NCBI GenBank assembly: GCA_036509255.1
Contig: DATCFY010000058.1
Coordinates: 67,100 to 131,099 of the forward strand
Reading direction: 5' to 3'
From: RYN-230 sp036509255
GTDB lineage: Bacteria > Actinomycetota > Actinomycetes > Streptosporangiales > Streptosporangiaceae
Length of the DNA: 64,000 nucleotides
Under the pieces are notes generated by a model. The model saw only the letters and a program-made list of their open reading frames with translations, was not told the origin of the DNA and ran no database searches. Shown piece by piece: positions 44,423 to 52,755 of this stretch. The translations under genes were made by a program, and so were the position numbers. Each line of letters opens with the position of its first letter. The first letter of the stretch is position 1.

Positions 44423-45334
44423 CTAACCCGGCAGGCGCCGGGCGGTTCCCGCAACATGCGCGGCCCGTGCCGGGCTGGCCGCCCGGGCCGGGGCCGCGGG
44501 CGGCGTCAGCACGGTGAGCACGGCGGTCGCCGCCAGCACCGCAGCGAGCCCGTAGCACTCCAGGCGGGTGGCCCGGCCCGGGCCTCCTCCGGGTTCTGGC
44601 GTGCGGCCTAGCCAGGCACGGCCCGCGATCGCTGCCCCGGCCACGACCGCGACGAGCACCGCCTTCACGATGACCATGATCCCGTAGCCGGTGTTCAGCA
44701 GGGAGCCCAGCGGGACCAGGACCAGCGCGGTGACCACGCCGGTCAGCACCACCACGGCGAACAGCCACACCGCCGCGTTGGCGTAGAGCCGGACCAGGCC
44801 CCGCATGGCCCCGGGGTCGTGCCGCCACGCCAGCGCGGCGCGCAGCGTATAGACCAGCATTCCCGCCCACATCACCGCGGGCAGGATGTGCACCAGGCTG
44901 AGCAGGGCCCCGCCGACCGGGATGATGCCCTCCGGGTGGGCCCGGATCGCTTCGGCGAGGACCACCCCCAGCAGGGGCACGACACTCAGCCCCGGCTGCC
45001 GCAGCCGGAGCGCCCCCGCCGCGAGCGCGAACGCGGCGCACTCGAGGCCGGTAAGCCCGCCCTGGCTGACCGTGATCAGCGCCGCCACCGCCGGGTGAGC
45101 CGACACCGTCAGCAGCGCGTGGGCGCCGAAGATGACGACGGTCAGCCCCGCCGCCGCGGCCAGGCCCAGCAGCGAGGAACGCAGCGCCCACGGTGCCGGC
45201 AGCGGCGCGGGAACCGTCCCCTTGTACTGGCGGCCCAGGCCCCGGCCGGCCAGGCCGCCCAGGGCACCGGCCAGCCCGGCCAGCATCAGCCAACGGAGCA
45301 CGGCGATGAGGCAGGCAGCGGCGATGACGGCCAC
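44423..45334 (-). CDS. copD: CopD-domain membrane protein (copper resistance/uptake)
   Basis: A 303-residue protein with eight or so hydrophobic segments. The last part, LLNTGYGIMVIVKAVLVAVVAGAAIAGR, is the CopD domain signature, and VHILPAVMWAGMLVYTLRAALAWR supplies the conserved His before TM5. CopD proteins move copper across the membrane, often with a CopC partner; no copC is in the window. The GTG start has GGGGAG seven bases upstream, inside the end of a short upstream frame whose TGA lies two bases before the GTG, so translation may be coupled. Confidence 0.85.
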   Translation of the reverse strand: MAVIAAACLIAVLRWLMLAGLAGALGGLAGRGLGRQYKGTVPAPLPAPWALRSSLLGLAAAAGLTVVIFGAHALLTVSAHPAVAALITVSQGGLTGLECAAFALAAGALRLRQPGLSVVPLLGVVLAEAIRAHPEGIIPVGGALLSLVHILPAVMWAGMLVYTLRAALAWRHDPGAMRGLVRLYANAAVWLFAVVVLTGVVTALVLVPLGSLLNTGYGIMVIVKAVLVAVVAGAAIAGRAWLGRTPEPGGGPGRATRLECYGLAAVLAATAVLTVLTPPAAPARAASPARAAHVAGTARRLPG

Positions 45335-45336
45335 GG

Positions 45337-45456
45337 TCAGGCTCCCCGGTTCACGGGAGTGAAGTCCACGGGGTCCGCCAGCACGGGGTCCGCCAGCACC
45401 GGGTCCGCCAGCACCGGGTCCGGTGGCGCGGGGTTACGGGGCACGCGCCACATCAT
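45337..45456 (-). CDS. Possible 39-residue upstream peptide with DPVLA repeats
   Basis: MMWRVPRNPAPP is followed by three copies of DPVLA and ends DPVDFTPVNRGA. The stop is two bases before the copD start, so it could be a leader peptide or a small partner of CopD. The repeats come from 15-bp DNA repeats that are open in more than one frame, so coding is not proven. GGGG four bases before the ATG is only a fair ribosome-binding site. No Cys, His or Met-rich metal motif is visible. Confidence 0.4.
   Translation of the reverse strand: MMWRVPRNPAPPDPVLADPVLADPVLADPVDFTPVNRGA
45371..45423. repeat. 15-bp tandem repeat upstream of copD
   Basis: GGGTCCGCCAGCACS is repeated three times without gaps (45371-45415), with an 8-bp partial fourth copy. 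Copies 2 and 3 are identical; copy 1 differs in the last base. The multiple-of-three length keeps the short upstream frame open. Confidence 0.85.
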
Positions 45457-45498
45457 GGCACCCCGGGAGCCGGGCCCGGGCAGCGGGCAAGGACCCGG

Positions 45499-46413
45499 TC
45501 AGGGCGTGGGCGGCGCCAGCCACGGGCGGTCGGCCGCGAACAGGTACCGGTCGGCGATGTGGTTGAGCACCCGCCGGGCCTGCTGGAACCGGCCGGCCAC
45601 GTCCGCCACCACGTCCAGCCGGGCGGTGCGCACCGGGGCCAGGCCGTACGCGGCCCGGTACCAGCGGGCGCCGAGCTGCTCCAGCAGCTCGATGGCGGGC
45701 ACCGTGGACAGCCGCTCGTACTCCGCGGCCGGCACCTGGGCCGCGCGGAGCAGCCGGGCCACCGCGACCGGCCCGACCCCGTACAGGATGGCGTGGTCGG
45801 GGAAGACACCGGCCAGGAACAGGGACACGTCACCAAGCCGCCGGTACACCCCGGGCCGCTCGGCGTCGGGCACGCCGTCCAGCAGGCCGGCCAGCCGGAC
45901 CGGGTCCAGCTCACTGAACCGCCGGGTCCGGCCGCCGCCGCGGACCCGGTAACGGCCGCTCGCCACCCGGGTGAACGAGGCCAGCAGCTCAGCCAGGAAC
46001 AGCTTCCGCGCGGGCGACCCGAGGAACTCCCGCAGCGCGGGCGCGTCGAACAGCGGCACCCGCTGCCGGGGCCCGGTGCGCTCGGCGACGTGCCCCATCG
46101 AGGCCAGCTCGGTGGCGGAGCGATGCACCGCGACCGCGAACGTGAGGAACGGCGACACCGGGACGGCCTGGCCGAGCCGGGGTGGGCCGCTGCTGTCTCC
46201 CCAGCCGAACACCGCCTCGAACACGCGCGGGTCACCGAGCAGGTCCGGGATCACGGCCGGGTTGCCGCGCAGCCAGCCGGCGTCCGCGTCCGGCGGGAGG
46301 ATGGGAACCGCCCCGGACGTCGCGCCCGGGCCCGCCGCCGCGGACGCCAGCAGGGTCAGGTCCGCATCGGTCAGGTACGCCACGTACTCACGGCCAACCA
46401 CAGCAGCGTCCAT
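45499..46413 (-). CDS. Conserved actinobacterial protein of unknown function
   Basis: A 304-residue soluble, mostly helical protein. Conserved-looking stretches include REYVAYLTDADL, SPFLTFAVAVHRSATEL, GPRQRVPLFDAPALREFL, RKLFLAELLASFTRVASGRY, FSELDPVRLAGLLDGVPDAERPGVYRRLGDVSLFLAGVFPDH and GARWYRAAY. I have seen this arrangement in many actinomycete genomes annotated only as hypothetical. There is no signal peptide, membrane segment or catalytic signature. The ATG is clear. It is co-directional with copD and the YceI gene but separated from each by about 45-90 bp. Function unknown. Confidence 0.8.
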   Translation of the reverse strand: MDAAVVGREYVAYLTDADLTLLASAAAGPGATSGAVPILPPDADAGWLRGNPAVIPDLLGDPRVFEAVFGWGDSSGPPRLGQAVPVSPFLTFAVAVHRSATELASMGHVAERTGPRQRVPLFDAPALREFLGSPARKLFLAELLASFTRVASGRYRVRGGGRTRRFSELDPVRLAGLLDGVPDAERPGVYRRLGDVSLFLAGVFPDHAILYGVGPVAVARLLRAAQVPAAEYERLSTVPAIELLEQLGARWYRAAYGLAPVRTARLDVVADVAGRFQQARRVLNHIADRYLFAADRPWLAPPTP

Positions 46414-46500
46414 GACATCACGTTACTCCGCGCCGGACCTCGGGCCAGGGCCCGCTCGGTCCGGCCAGAGGGGGCCCACGAGCCCGCGGCCCGCGGCCGG

Positions 46501-47229
46501 TCAGGCGGGCCGGAAGTCGAGCAGGAACTCCATGATTCCGTGGTTCTGCGTGGTGACGAAGCCGGTGAAGGAGGGGTTCGGAATGCCCCACTTCGAGAAC
46601 AGCACGGGGATCGCGCCCTGCACCTCGATCCCCTTCCCGGTCAGCTCCGCCTTGACCGGGAAGGTCACCGGCCGGGTCTGGCCGTGCAGCGTCAGGTTGC
46701 CGGTGGCGCTGTAGGTCTTGATCGTCCCGGTCGCGGGCAGCGGCGCCATCACGATCGGCTTGGTGAGCGCGAACGTGCCGTCCGGGTAGGTGGCCACGTC
46801 CATGATCCGGCCATCGAACTGGGAGTCACGCTGCGCCGAGTCGGTGTGGATAGTGGCCATCTTGACGGTAAAGCTGGCCGTCTTCACCGTGGTGCCCTTG
46901 ACCACCATCTGCCCGGTCACCGCGCTGCTGCGGCCGACAGCCGTGTGTGACTGGCCGCCCAGGATCTCGTTGACCCGGTAGCCGACCCGTGAGCCGGGCC
47001 CCACGGCCCAGGTCCCGGCGACCGCCTCCGAGGCACCCTGGCTGGACACGGCGCTGGCGCTCTGCGTGCCCGATGCGGCGGGACTGGACTTGAGGCTGAG
47101 CGGTGCGGGACCGTTCCCCTCGATGAAGTGAAAGAAGACGAACGGCCCGCCCACGGCGAGCACAACGACCACGACGATGGCCCCGATCACCCATTTCAGC
47201 CAGCGCCGCCGGCCACGTGACGACACCAT
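46501..47229 (-). CDS. YceI-family protein with N-terminal membrane anchor
   Basis: A 242-residue protein. A basic start (SRGRRRWLKW) and one transmembrane helix (about 13-34) anchor it, followed by a Ser-rich linker (about 45-65) and a YceI lipocalin-like barrel: GTWAVGPGSRVGYRVNEIL, FDGRIMDVATYPDGTFALTKPI, SATGNLTLHGQTRPVTFPVKAEL and the terminal FLLDFRPA. YceI proteins bind polyisoprenoids or amphiphiles outside the membrane. The start is ATG at 47229. No isoprenoid gene is adjacent, so the ligand is inferred from the family only. Confidence 0.9.
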   Translation of the reverse strand: MVSSRGRRRWLKWVIGAIVVVVVLAVGGPFVFFHFIEGNGPAPLSLKSSPAASGTQSASAVSSQGASEAVAGTWAVGPGSRVGYRVNEILGGQSHTAVGRSSAVTGQMVVKGTTVKTASFTVKMATIHTDSAQRDSQFDGRIMDVATYPDGTFALTKPIVMAPLPATGTIKTYSATGNLTLHGQTRPVTFPVKAELTGKGIEVQGAIPVLFSKWGIPNPSFTGFVTTQNHGIMEFLLDFRPA

Positions 47230-47452
47230 GGATGCCTCCTGTTTACGCTGGGGTAGCGCTGACGTGAATGCTCAAGCGGGGCGCACGTCGCCCCAGCCGA
47301 CGTGACAATCCTCCCGCACCCTGCTGCCGCGCTGGGGTTTCTTTCTGAACGGACTCTGAATGGGCGATGACCGTCACCCCCACGTCCGGGCGGCCGGACA
47401 GCGGCCCGGCCATGGGCCGAACGCCGTCCCCGGGCCCGGTATAAGTGAGCCC

Positions 47453-48007
47453 ATGCCCGGCTTCAGCCCGCCGACCTCCCGCGTCCGCCTCTCGTTCATC
47501 GGGGCCATGGAGGAATTCCGGGCCGAGGGCCGCGGCACGGCCACCGACGACACCATGCTCGGCCGGGAGATCCGCGAGTTCGGGCTGGACTGGCAGGACT
47601 CGGGCCACTTCGGGGCCTACGTCGGCTACCTGCGGGACCAGGCCAGGGCGGACGCGCCCCGCCGTCCCGGGTACGTGCCGTCCACCACCCTGTGGTGGGT
47701 GGACGGGGACGAGTACCTGGGCCGGCTCGCGATCCGGCACTGGCTGACCCCCCGGCTTACCGACCTCGGCGGGCATATCGGCTACGACGTGAAACCCTCG
47801 GCCCGGCGCCAGGGGCACGCTACCGCCATGCTGGCCGCCGCGCTGCCGGTGGCCCGCGGGCTGGGCATTGACCCGGCCCTGGTCACCTGCGACGAGTCCA
47901 ACACGGGGTCGCGGCTGGTGATCGAGGCCAACGGCGGGGTGCTGGAGGACAAGCGCGGGACCGAGCTGCGCTTCTGGGTCCCGGCCTCCCAGGACAGCCT
48001 GCGCTGA
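47453..48007 (+). CDS. GNAT-family N-acetyltransferase
   Basis: A 184-residue acetyltransferase. The acetyl-CoA-binding motif A is GHIGYDVKPSARRQGHATAMLAAAL (R-x-x-G-H-A loop), preceded by PSTTLWWVDGDEYLGRLAIRHWLTPRLTDLGGH, which is typical of a large group of actinobacterial GNATs; CDESNTGSRLVIEANGGVLED forms motif B. Start ATG 47453 (MPGFSPPTSRV) gives the family N-terminus, with only AGTGAG as a ribosome-binding site. The acceptor substrate is unknown. It stands alone between two opposite-strand genes. Confidence 0.88.
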   Translation: MPGFSPPTSRVRLSFIGAMEEFRAEGRGTATDDTMLGREIREFGLDWQDSGHFGAYVGYLRDQARADAPRRPGYVPSTTLWWVDGDEYLGRLAIRHWLTPRLTDLGGHIGYDVKPSARRQGHATAMLAAALPVARGLGIDPALVTCDESNTGSRLVIEANGGVLEDKRGTELRFWVPASQDSLR

Positions 48008-48052
48008 CCGGTGGGGGCCTGGCTGCCGGGGCGCGGCTCAGCGGACCCCCGG

Positions 48053-48985
48053 TCAGCGGACCTGGGGCAGCACCTCGGACGCGATCAGCTCCAGATGGTC
48101 CAGGTCGTGCGGGTCCAGCACCTGGAGGTACAGCCGCGTCGCGCCGAGCCCGGCGAACGTCCCGATCCGGTCCACGATCTCGTCGGGGGTGCCGCCCAGC
48201 GCATCGGCCCGCAGCTCGGCCAGATCCCGGCCGATCGCTGCCGCGCGGCGGCCCAGCTCAGCCTCGTCCCGCCCGCAGCAGACGGTCTGCGCGGCCGAGT
48301 AGACGAGGGTGCCCGGGTCCCGGCCGGCCGCCTGGCAGGCCTCACGGACCCGGCCGAACGCGGCATCGGTCTCCGCGACGCTGGCGAACTGCGCGTTGTA
48401 CTCGTCGGCGTACCGGGCGGCGAGCCGCGGAGTCCGGCGCGGCCCCCGCCCGCCGATGACGATCGGCGGGTGCGGGCGCTGGACGGGCTTGGGCAGTCCT
48501 GGTGAGTCGGTGATGGGGTAAAAGTTCCCCGCGAACGAAAACCTCTCTCCAAGCGGTGTGTCCCACAGCCCGGTGATGACCGCGAGCTGCTCTTCGAGCC
48601 GGTCGAACCGCTCGGCGGTGTCCGGGAACGGGATGCCGTACGCCGCGTGCTCGGCCTGGAACCAGCCGGCCCCGATACCCAGCTCGGCCCGGCCGCCGCT
48701 CATGTCGTCGACCTGGGCCACCGAGACGGCGAGCGGCCCGGGGAAGCGGAACGTGATCGGGCTGACCATCGTGCCGAGCTTGATCCGGGAAGTCTGGAGG
48801 GCCAGGCCGGCCAGGGTCAGCCAGGCGTCGGTCGGGCCAGGCAGCCCGTCGCCGTCCCCCATGCTCAGATAGTGGTCGGACCGGAAGAACGCGTCGAAGC
48901 CCAGCTGCTCGGTGGCCCGCGCTACGGCGAGCTGCCGGCCGTAGTCCGCGCCCTGCTGTGGTTCGGTCATGATCCGCAGTTGCAT
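48053..48985 (-). CDS. LLM-class F420-dependent oxidoreductase, Rv1855c-like (TIGR03560)
   Basis: A 310-residue TIM-barrel enzyme of the luciferase-like superfamily. LRIMTEPQQGADYGRQLAVARATEQLGFDAFFRSDHYLSMGDGDGLPGPTDAW is the F420-subgroup start, with SPITFRFPGPLAVSVAQVDDMSGGRAELGIGAGWFQAEHAAYGIPFP giving the cofactor-site region, and PIVIGGRGPRRTPRLAARYADEYNAQF following. ATG 48985 is preferred over a GTG-extended form 8 residues longer. The substrate is unknown. It is divergent from the ECF sigma gene 85 bp away. Confidence 0.88.
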   Translation of the reverse strand: MQLRIMTEPQQGADYGRQLAVARATEQLGFDAFFRSDHYLSMGDGDGLPGPTDAWLTLAGLALQTSRIKLGTMVSPITFRFPGPLAVSVAQVDDMSGGRAELGIGAGWFQAEHAAYGIPFPDTAERFDRLEEQLAVITGLWDTPLGERFSFAGNFYPITDSPGLPKPVQRPHPPIVIGGRGPRRTPRLAARYADEYNAQFASVAETDAAFGRVREACQAAGRDPGTLVYSAAQTVCCGRDEAELGRRAAAIGRDLAELRADALGGTPDEIVDRIGTFAGLGATRLYLQVLDPHDLDHLELIASEVLPQVR

Positions 48986-49070
48986 GGATCCATCCTTGCG
49001 CACCCGCACCGCCGCTCAACCTTCCGGCCGGCTGCCTCGTACTTGGTGAACGACAGAAGGAGCTGAGGGC

Positions 49071-49604
49071 ATGGCAGACGACCGGGCCGTCACCGACCTG
49101 GAGTCGTTCCTGGCCGCACGGGGCGAGCCGTTGCTGCGCACCGCGGTGCTGCTCACTGGCAGCAAGGAGGCGGGCGAGGACCTGCTGCAAGCCGGGCTGG
49201 AGCGGCTGCTGCGGCACTGGTCCGCGATCGACGGCGATCCCGAGGGTTACCTGCGCCGGACGCTGTACAACCTGGCCGCGGACGGCTGGCGGCGGCAGCG
49301 GGCCTGGCGGGGGCGGCTGCGGCTGCTGCAGAACGAGACCGCGGCCACGGCCGCGGACGGCACCACCGAGGTGGACACCCGGGACGCGCTGATCCGGCTG
49401 CTGGTGCAGCTGCCGCCGCGCCAGCGGGCGGTGATCGTGGCCCGGTACTGGGAGCAGCTGAGCGAGGCGGAGACCGCCGGGGTCCTGGGCTGCTCCGTCG
49501 GCTCGGTCAAGGCGTCCGCCTCACGGGGGATGCAGAGACTGCGTGAGCTGAGCGGGACCGCGCCTGGCGCGGAGAACGACCTAGCAGAGGGGAAGACACG
49601 ATGA
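49071..49604 (+). CDS. ECF RNA polymerase sigma factor, SigE family
   Basis: A 177-residue sigma-70 family regulator. Region 2 (LESFLAARGEPLLRTAVLLTGSKEAGEDLLQAGLERLLRHW) has the SigE-family LLTGSxxxAEDLxQ pattern, and region 4 (LPPRQRAVIVARYWEQLSEAETAGVLGCSVGSVKASASRGMQRLRE) has the -35-binding helix-turn-helix. GGAG is eight to nine bases from the ATG. Its stop overlaps the start of the next gene (ATGA), which encodes a membrane protein that is probably its regulator. The signal is unknown. Confidence 0.92.
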   Translation: MADDRAVTDLESFLAARGEPLLRTAVLLTGSKEAGEDLLQAGLERLLRHWSAIDGDPEGYLRRTLYNLAADGWRRQRAWRGRLRLLQNETAATAADGTTEVDTRDALIRLLVQLPPRQRAVIVARYWEQLSEAETAGVLGCSVGSVKASASRGMQRLRELSGTAPGAENDLAEGKTR

Positions 49605-50530
49605 GCACGGAACTCGAGCAGCGGCTGCGCGGGGCGATGGAGCGGTTCACCGACGACGTGCGGGTCCCGCCGGGCCTCGCGGCGCGGGCCGATCAGCACC
49701 GGCGCGCGCGGCGGGCCAGAACCCGTGCCGTCACGGCGGCCGGGACCGTGGCCGTCATGGCGGCCGGAGGGCTGGCCGTGGCCGGGGTGACGGGGGCCTT
49801 CGGCTCGGCCAGCCCCCGCCCGGTCCAGACCACCTACACGGCCTATGTGGTCCGGCACGTCGAGCGTGCCCTGGCGTCCTCGAGGGTGGGCAGCCTGCTG
49901 GAGCAGGACCGCACCGTGTTTGCGGCCGGCAACAGCCTCGAGCCCGTGCCGACCGGCCTGATCGGCAGCGCCCACGGGTCGGGCGGCCGTTCCTTCTGGC
50001 CGGTCAGCTCGTCGCTGAACTGGAGCTACCGGGGGACCGCGAAGTTCTCGGCCTTCACCGCCGGCGGGCAGCGTGTGTTCGATGTGAGGATGACCTCGGC
50101 GCACCAGACGCTGTCCAGCACCGCGGTCTTCTACCGCAATCACACCTGGTGGACCTCGACGCCGGACATCAGGCTGTCGGGCGGGAACGGGGGGCCCTCG
50201 GGATGCGTACGAGGCCACGAGATCGTCCTCCGCAAGGGCCAGGGCAACGGCTGGCCGGGCTTCATCCGCTCCCAGCTGGCCTGCGGCGCGTACACGGTGG
50301 TGGGCCGGCAGGTGGTCGGCGGGGTCGACGCGATCAAGATCACGGGCGCCTCGGGCACGTTCGTCTTCTGGGTGAACCCGGCGACGTACCTGCCCGTGCA
50401 GATGGCCCTTCCGCAGCAGCGGACGCAGTTCCAGTGGCTGTCCCCCACCCCGGCCAACCTGGCCCAGCTGAAGGTGACGGTTCCCGCGGGCTTCACGCAG
50501 GTCCAGCCGCCTGCCGTGCAACGCCACTAA
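49601..50530 (+). CDS. Membrane-anchored partner of the ECF sigma factor (putative anti-sigma or sensor)
   Basis: A 309-residue protein: a cytoplasmic N-terminus (ELEQRLRGAMERFTDDVRVPPGLAARA, about 1-45) of the sort seen in short anti-sigma proteins, one transmembrane helix (about 49-68), and a large extracytoplasmic beta-rich domain with two cysteines (GCVRGHEI and LACGAYTV) that might form a disulfide. The C-terminus (YLPVQMALPQQRTQFQWLSPTPANLAQLKVTVPAGF) resembles LolA/LppX-like folds by eye. There is no zinc-binding HxxxCxxC motif. The 4-nt overlap with the sigma gene supports a sigma/anti-sigma pair. Confidence 0.78.
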   Translation: MSTELEQRLRGAMERFTDDVRVPPGLAARADQHRRARRARTRAVTAAGTVAVMAAGGLAVAGVTGAFGSASPRPVQTTYTAYVVRHVERALASSRVGSLLEQDRTVFAAGNSLEPVPTGLIGSAHGSGGRSFWPVSSSLNWSYRGTAKFSAFTAGGQRVFDVRMTSAHQTLSSTAVFYRNHTWWTSTPDIRLSGGNGGPSGCVRGHEIVLRKGQGNGWPGFIRSQLACGAYTVVGRQVVGGVDAIKITGASGTFVFWVNPATYLPVQMALPQQRTQFQWLSPTPANLAQLKVTVPAGFTQVQPPAVQRH

Positions 50531-50554
50531 CCTGGCCGAACCCGGGCCCGGGCA

Positions 50555-50586
50555 GCCCGGCGGATCCCGCGTGGGACCCGCCGGGC
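50555..50586. terminator. Bidirectional terminator between convergent genes
   Basis: GCCCGGCGG and CCGCCGGGC form a 9-bp stem, continued after one A-C mismatch by TCCC/GGGA, with a GCGT loop. It lies midway between the stop codons of the sigma-partner gene and the RNA methyltransferase gene and can serve both strands. Confidence 0.7.
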
Positions 50587-50599
50587 CGTCCTCGCGGTC

Positions 50600-51982
50600 T
50601 TAGCTCTCCACCCGGGTCAGCGTGGCGACGCACTCCACGTGGTGGGTCATGGGAAACGCGTCGAGCCCGCGGACCTCGCCGAGTTCCCAGCCGGCCTCAG
50701 CGAACATCACGATGTCGCGGGCCAGCGTGGCCGGGTCACAGGACACGTAGGCCACCCGGCGCAGGGCGCTGTCCGGGCGGAGCAGCTCGTCCAGCACCGG
50801 GTGCCCCGCGCCGGCCCGGGGCGGGTCGAGCACCGCGATGCTGGCCTGCAGCCAGGTGGACTGACGGAGCACCTCGGCCACGTCTCCCTTGTGGATCCGG
50901 GCCCACGGGGTGTCCCTGAGGTTGTGCCGCGCGTCGCGGACCGCGGCGGGGTCGGACTCGATGCCGATCACCGTCCCGGACGGGCCGACCTCCGTGGCCA
51001 GCACGCCCGCGAACAGCCCGGCGCCGCAGTACAGGTCCAGCGCCACGTCCCCGGGCTGCGGGCGGAGCACCTCACGGACCAGGGCGGCCAGCACATCCGC
51101 CGCAGCGGGATGCACCTGCCAGAACACGCCCGCGCTGGTCCGCCACTTCCGGCCAGCGGCGGTCCGGTGCAGGAAAGGGCCCCCGCGCAGCGCGGTCAGG
51201 CCTACGCCCTCCCCGGCCACCAGCACCGGGCCCTCCACCTGCGCGGTCCAGGTCTGCGGGACCGCCGCCCGGCCGCCCGGGTCCCGGCCGCCCGGGCCCT
51301 GGCCGCCGGGACGGCCCGCGGCCCGGCCCGCGGGCCTGCGGCGGTGCGGCCTGCGCGCCGGGGTGACCACGACAGCCGCTTCACGGGTGTCCGGCGAGGT
51401 CACCGCGGCCACAGACTCCGCCCCCGGCCAGCGGCCCTGGGTGACCCCCGCCTCGTTGACCAGGGGGTGCGCGATCGGGCAGGTCCCGACGTCGATGATC
51501 TCGTGGGACCGGTGCCGGCGCAGGCCGGCCAGCCCGTCGGCGCGCACCGCGAAGCGGACCCGGGTCCGCCAGCCCAGGCCATCGGAGTCCCCGGGCAGCG
51601 GCTCGACGGTCACCTCGCGGTCCAGGCCAGCGATCCGGCGCAGCTGCTGGGCGATGACCGCGGCCTTGAGCCGGCGCTGCGCGGGCAGGCTGGCGTGCTG
51701 CCAGTCGCATCCACCGCAGCCGCCCGGATGAGCGTGCGGGCAGGGCGGCTCAACCCGGTCGGGTGAGGCCTCCAGGATCTCTGTCGCCTCGGCCCGGGCG
51801 AACTTGGCCGTCTCCTCGGTCAGCCGGGCCAGCACCCGCTCGCCCGGCAGCGTGTGCCGGACCAGGACGACCCGGCCGCCCGGCTCCCTGGCCACGCACC
51901 AGCCGCCTTGGCCCACATCGCCGACGATCAGTTCCAGCGATTCCCCGCCGGTCTGCCGGGCAGGTTCCACGCCGCACCTCAT
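50600..51982 (-). CDS. Class I SAM-dependent RNA methyltransferase, TrmA/RumA family
   Basis: A 460-residue 5-methyluridine methyltransferase-like enzyme. The N-terminal TRAM domain (LELIVGDVGQGGWCVAREPGGRVVLVRHTLPGERVLARL) is followed by the iron-sulfur cysteine pattern PCPHAHPGGCGGCDWQH, the SAM motif DLYCGAGLFAGVLA, AVLDPPRAGAG, and the catalytic Cys in YVSCDPATLARD. A basic Arg/Pro/Gly-rich insertion (about 215-248) interrupts the middle. Start ATG 51982; the frame goes 5 codons further. It acts on tRNA or rRNA uridines by family. The divergent trkA pair is 92 bp away, a common actinobacterial neighbourhood. Confidence 0.92.
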   Translation of the reverse strand: MRCGVEPARQTGGESLELIVGDVGQGGWCVAREPGGRVVLVRHTLPGERVLARLTEETAKFARAEATEILEASPDRVEPPCPHAHPGGCGGCDWQHASLPAQRRLKAAVIAQQLRRIAGLDREVTVEPLPGDSDGLGWRTRVRFAVRADGLAGLRRHRSHEIIDVGTCPIAHPLVNEAGVTQGRWPGAESVAAVTSPDTREAAVVVTPARRPHRRRPAGRAAGRPGGQGPGGRDPGGRAAVPQTWTAQVEGPVLVAGEGVGLTALRGGPFLHRTAAGRKWRTSAGVFWQVHPAAADVLAALVREVLRPQPGDVALDLYCGAGLFAGVLATEVGPSGTVIGIESDPAAVRDARHNLRDTPWARIHKGDVAEVLRQSTWLQASIAVLDPPRAGAGHPVLDELLRPDSALRRVAYVSCDPATLARDIVMFAEAGWELGEVRGLDAFPMTHHVECVATLTRVES

Positions 51983-52074
51983 ATTCAGTCGGGTCAAGTA
52001 TCCTCAGCGGCCGTCTCACCAACTCAGGACAGGGAATACCGTTGGCGGGCACTGTACTCACGCAAGGGGCGGTC

Positions 52075-52755
52075 GTGCACATTGTGATCATGGGATGCGG
52101 GCGGGTCGGTTCAACGCTAGCCCACATCCTCGAGGACCAAGGCCACTCGGTCGCCGTCATCGACCAGGACCGGGACGCGTTCCGCAAGCTGGGTTCGACG
52201 TTCAAGGGCAAGAAGGTGACGGGCATCGGGTTTGACCAGAACGTGCTGACCGAGGCCGGCATCGAGCAGGCGGACGCGTTCGCGGCGGTGAGCAGCGGCG
52301 ATAACTCCAACGTGATCGCGGCCCGGGTCGCGCGCGAGTCCTTCGGCGTGAAGCGGGTCGCGGCGCGGATTTACGACCCGCGGCGGGCCGAGGTCTACCA
52401 GCGGCTGGGCATCCCGACGGTGGCCACCGTCCGGTGGACCGCGGATCAGATGCTGCGCCGCCTGCTGCCGGAGGGCAGTGAGCCGCTGTGGCGGGATCCC
52501 ACCGGCGCCGTGGTGCTCGCCGAGGTCGCGTACGGGCCGGACTGGGTGGGTGAGAAGACCAGCGCGCTGGAGGAAGCGGCCCGGGTCCGGGTCGCCTTCC
52601 TGTCCCGCCTCGGCGAGGTGGTGCTGCCCAGTCCGGGCACGGTCTTGCAGGAGGGCGATGTGCTGCACGTGATCGCGCTGGAGGAAGATCTGGAACGGAT
52701 CTCGGCCGCGCTGTCCGCGCGGGCACCCGGGGGCAAAGCGAAGGGAGGCCGCTGA
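52075..52755 (+). CDS. trkA: TrkA-family potassium uptake regulatory protein (first copy)
   Basis: A 226-residue RCK protein that binds NAD(H) or ATP and gates a potassium transporter. RCK_N starts at once: VHIVIMGCGRVGSTLAHILEDQGHSVAVIDQDRDAF contains GxGxxG and the acidic residue at the end of strand 2. RCK_C is in the last 80 residues (SPGTVLQEGDVLHVIALEEDLERI). The GTG at 52075 has AAGGGG six bases upstream. The stop overlaps the second copy's ATG by one base (TGATG). No membrane subunit such as TrkH or KtrB is within the window. Confidence 0.93.
   Translation: MHIVIMGCGRVGSTLAHILEDQGHSVAVIDQDRDAFRKLGSTFKGKKVTGIGFDQNVLTEAGIEQADAFAAVSSGDNSNVIAARVARESFGVKRVAARIYDPRRAEVYQRLGIPTVATVRWTADQMLRRLLPEGSEPLWRDPTGAVVLAEVAYGPDWVGEKTSALEEAARVRVAFLSRLGEVVLPSPGTVLQEGDVLHVIALEEDLERISAALSARAPGGKAKGGR

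Noticed and set aside
43242..45293. A 683-codon minus-strand frame across the VWA gene and copD
   Set aside because: It overlaps a VWA gene with an intact MIDAS and a CopD gene; composition (Gly/Arg/Pro) marks it as a shadow.
45371..45423. CRISPR array
   Set aside because: The units are 15 bp and directly adjacent with no spacers, so this is a simple tandem repeat.
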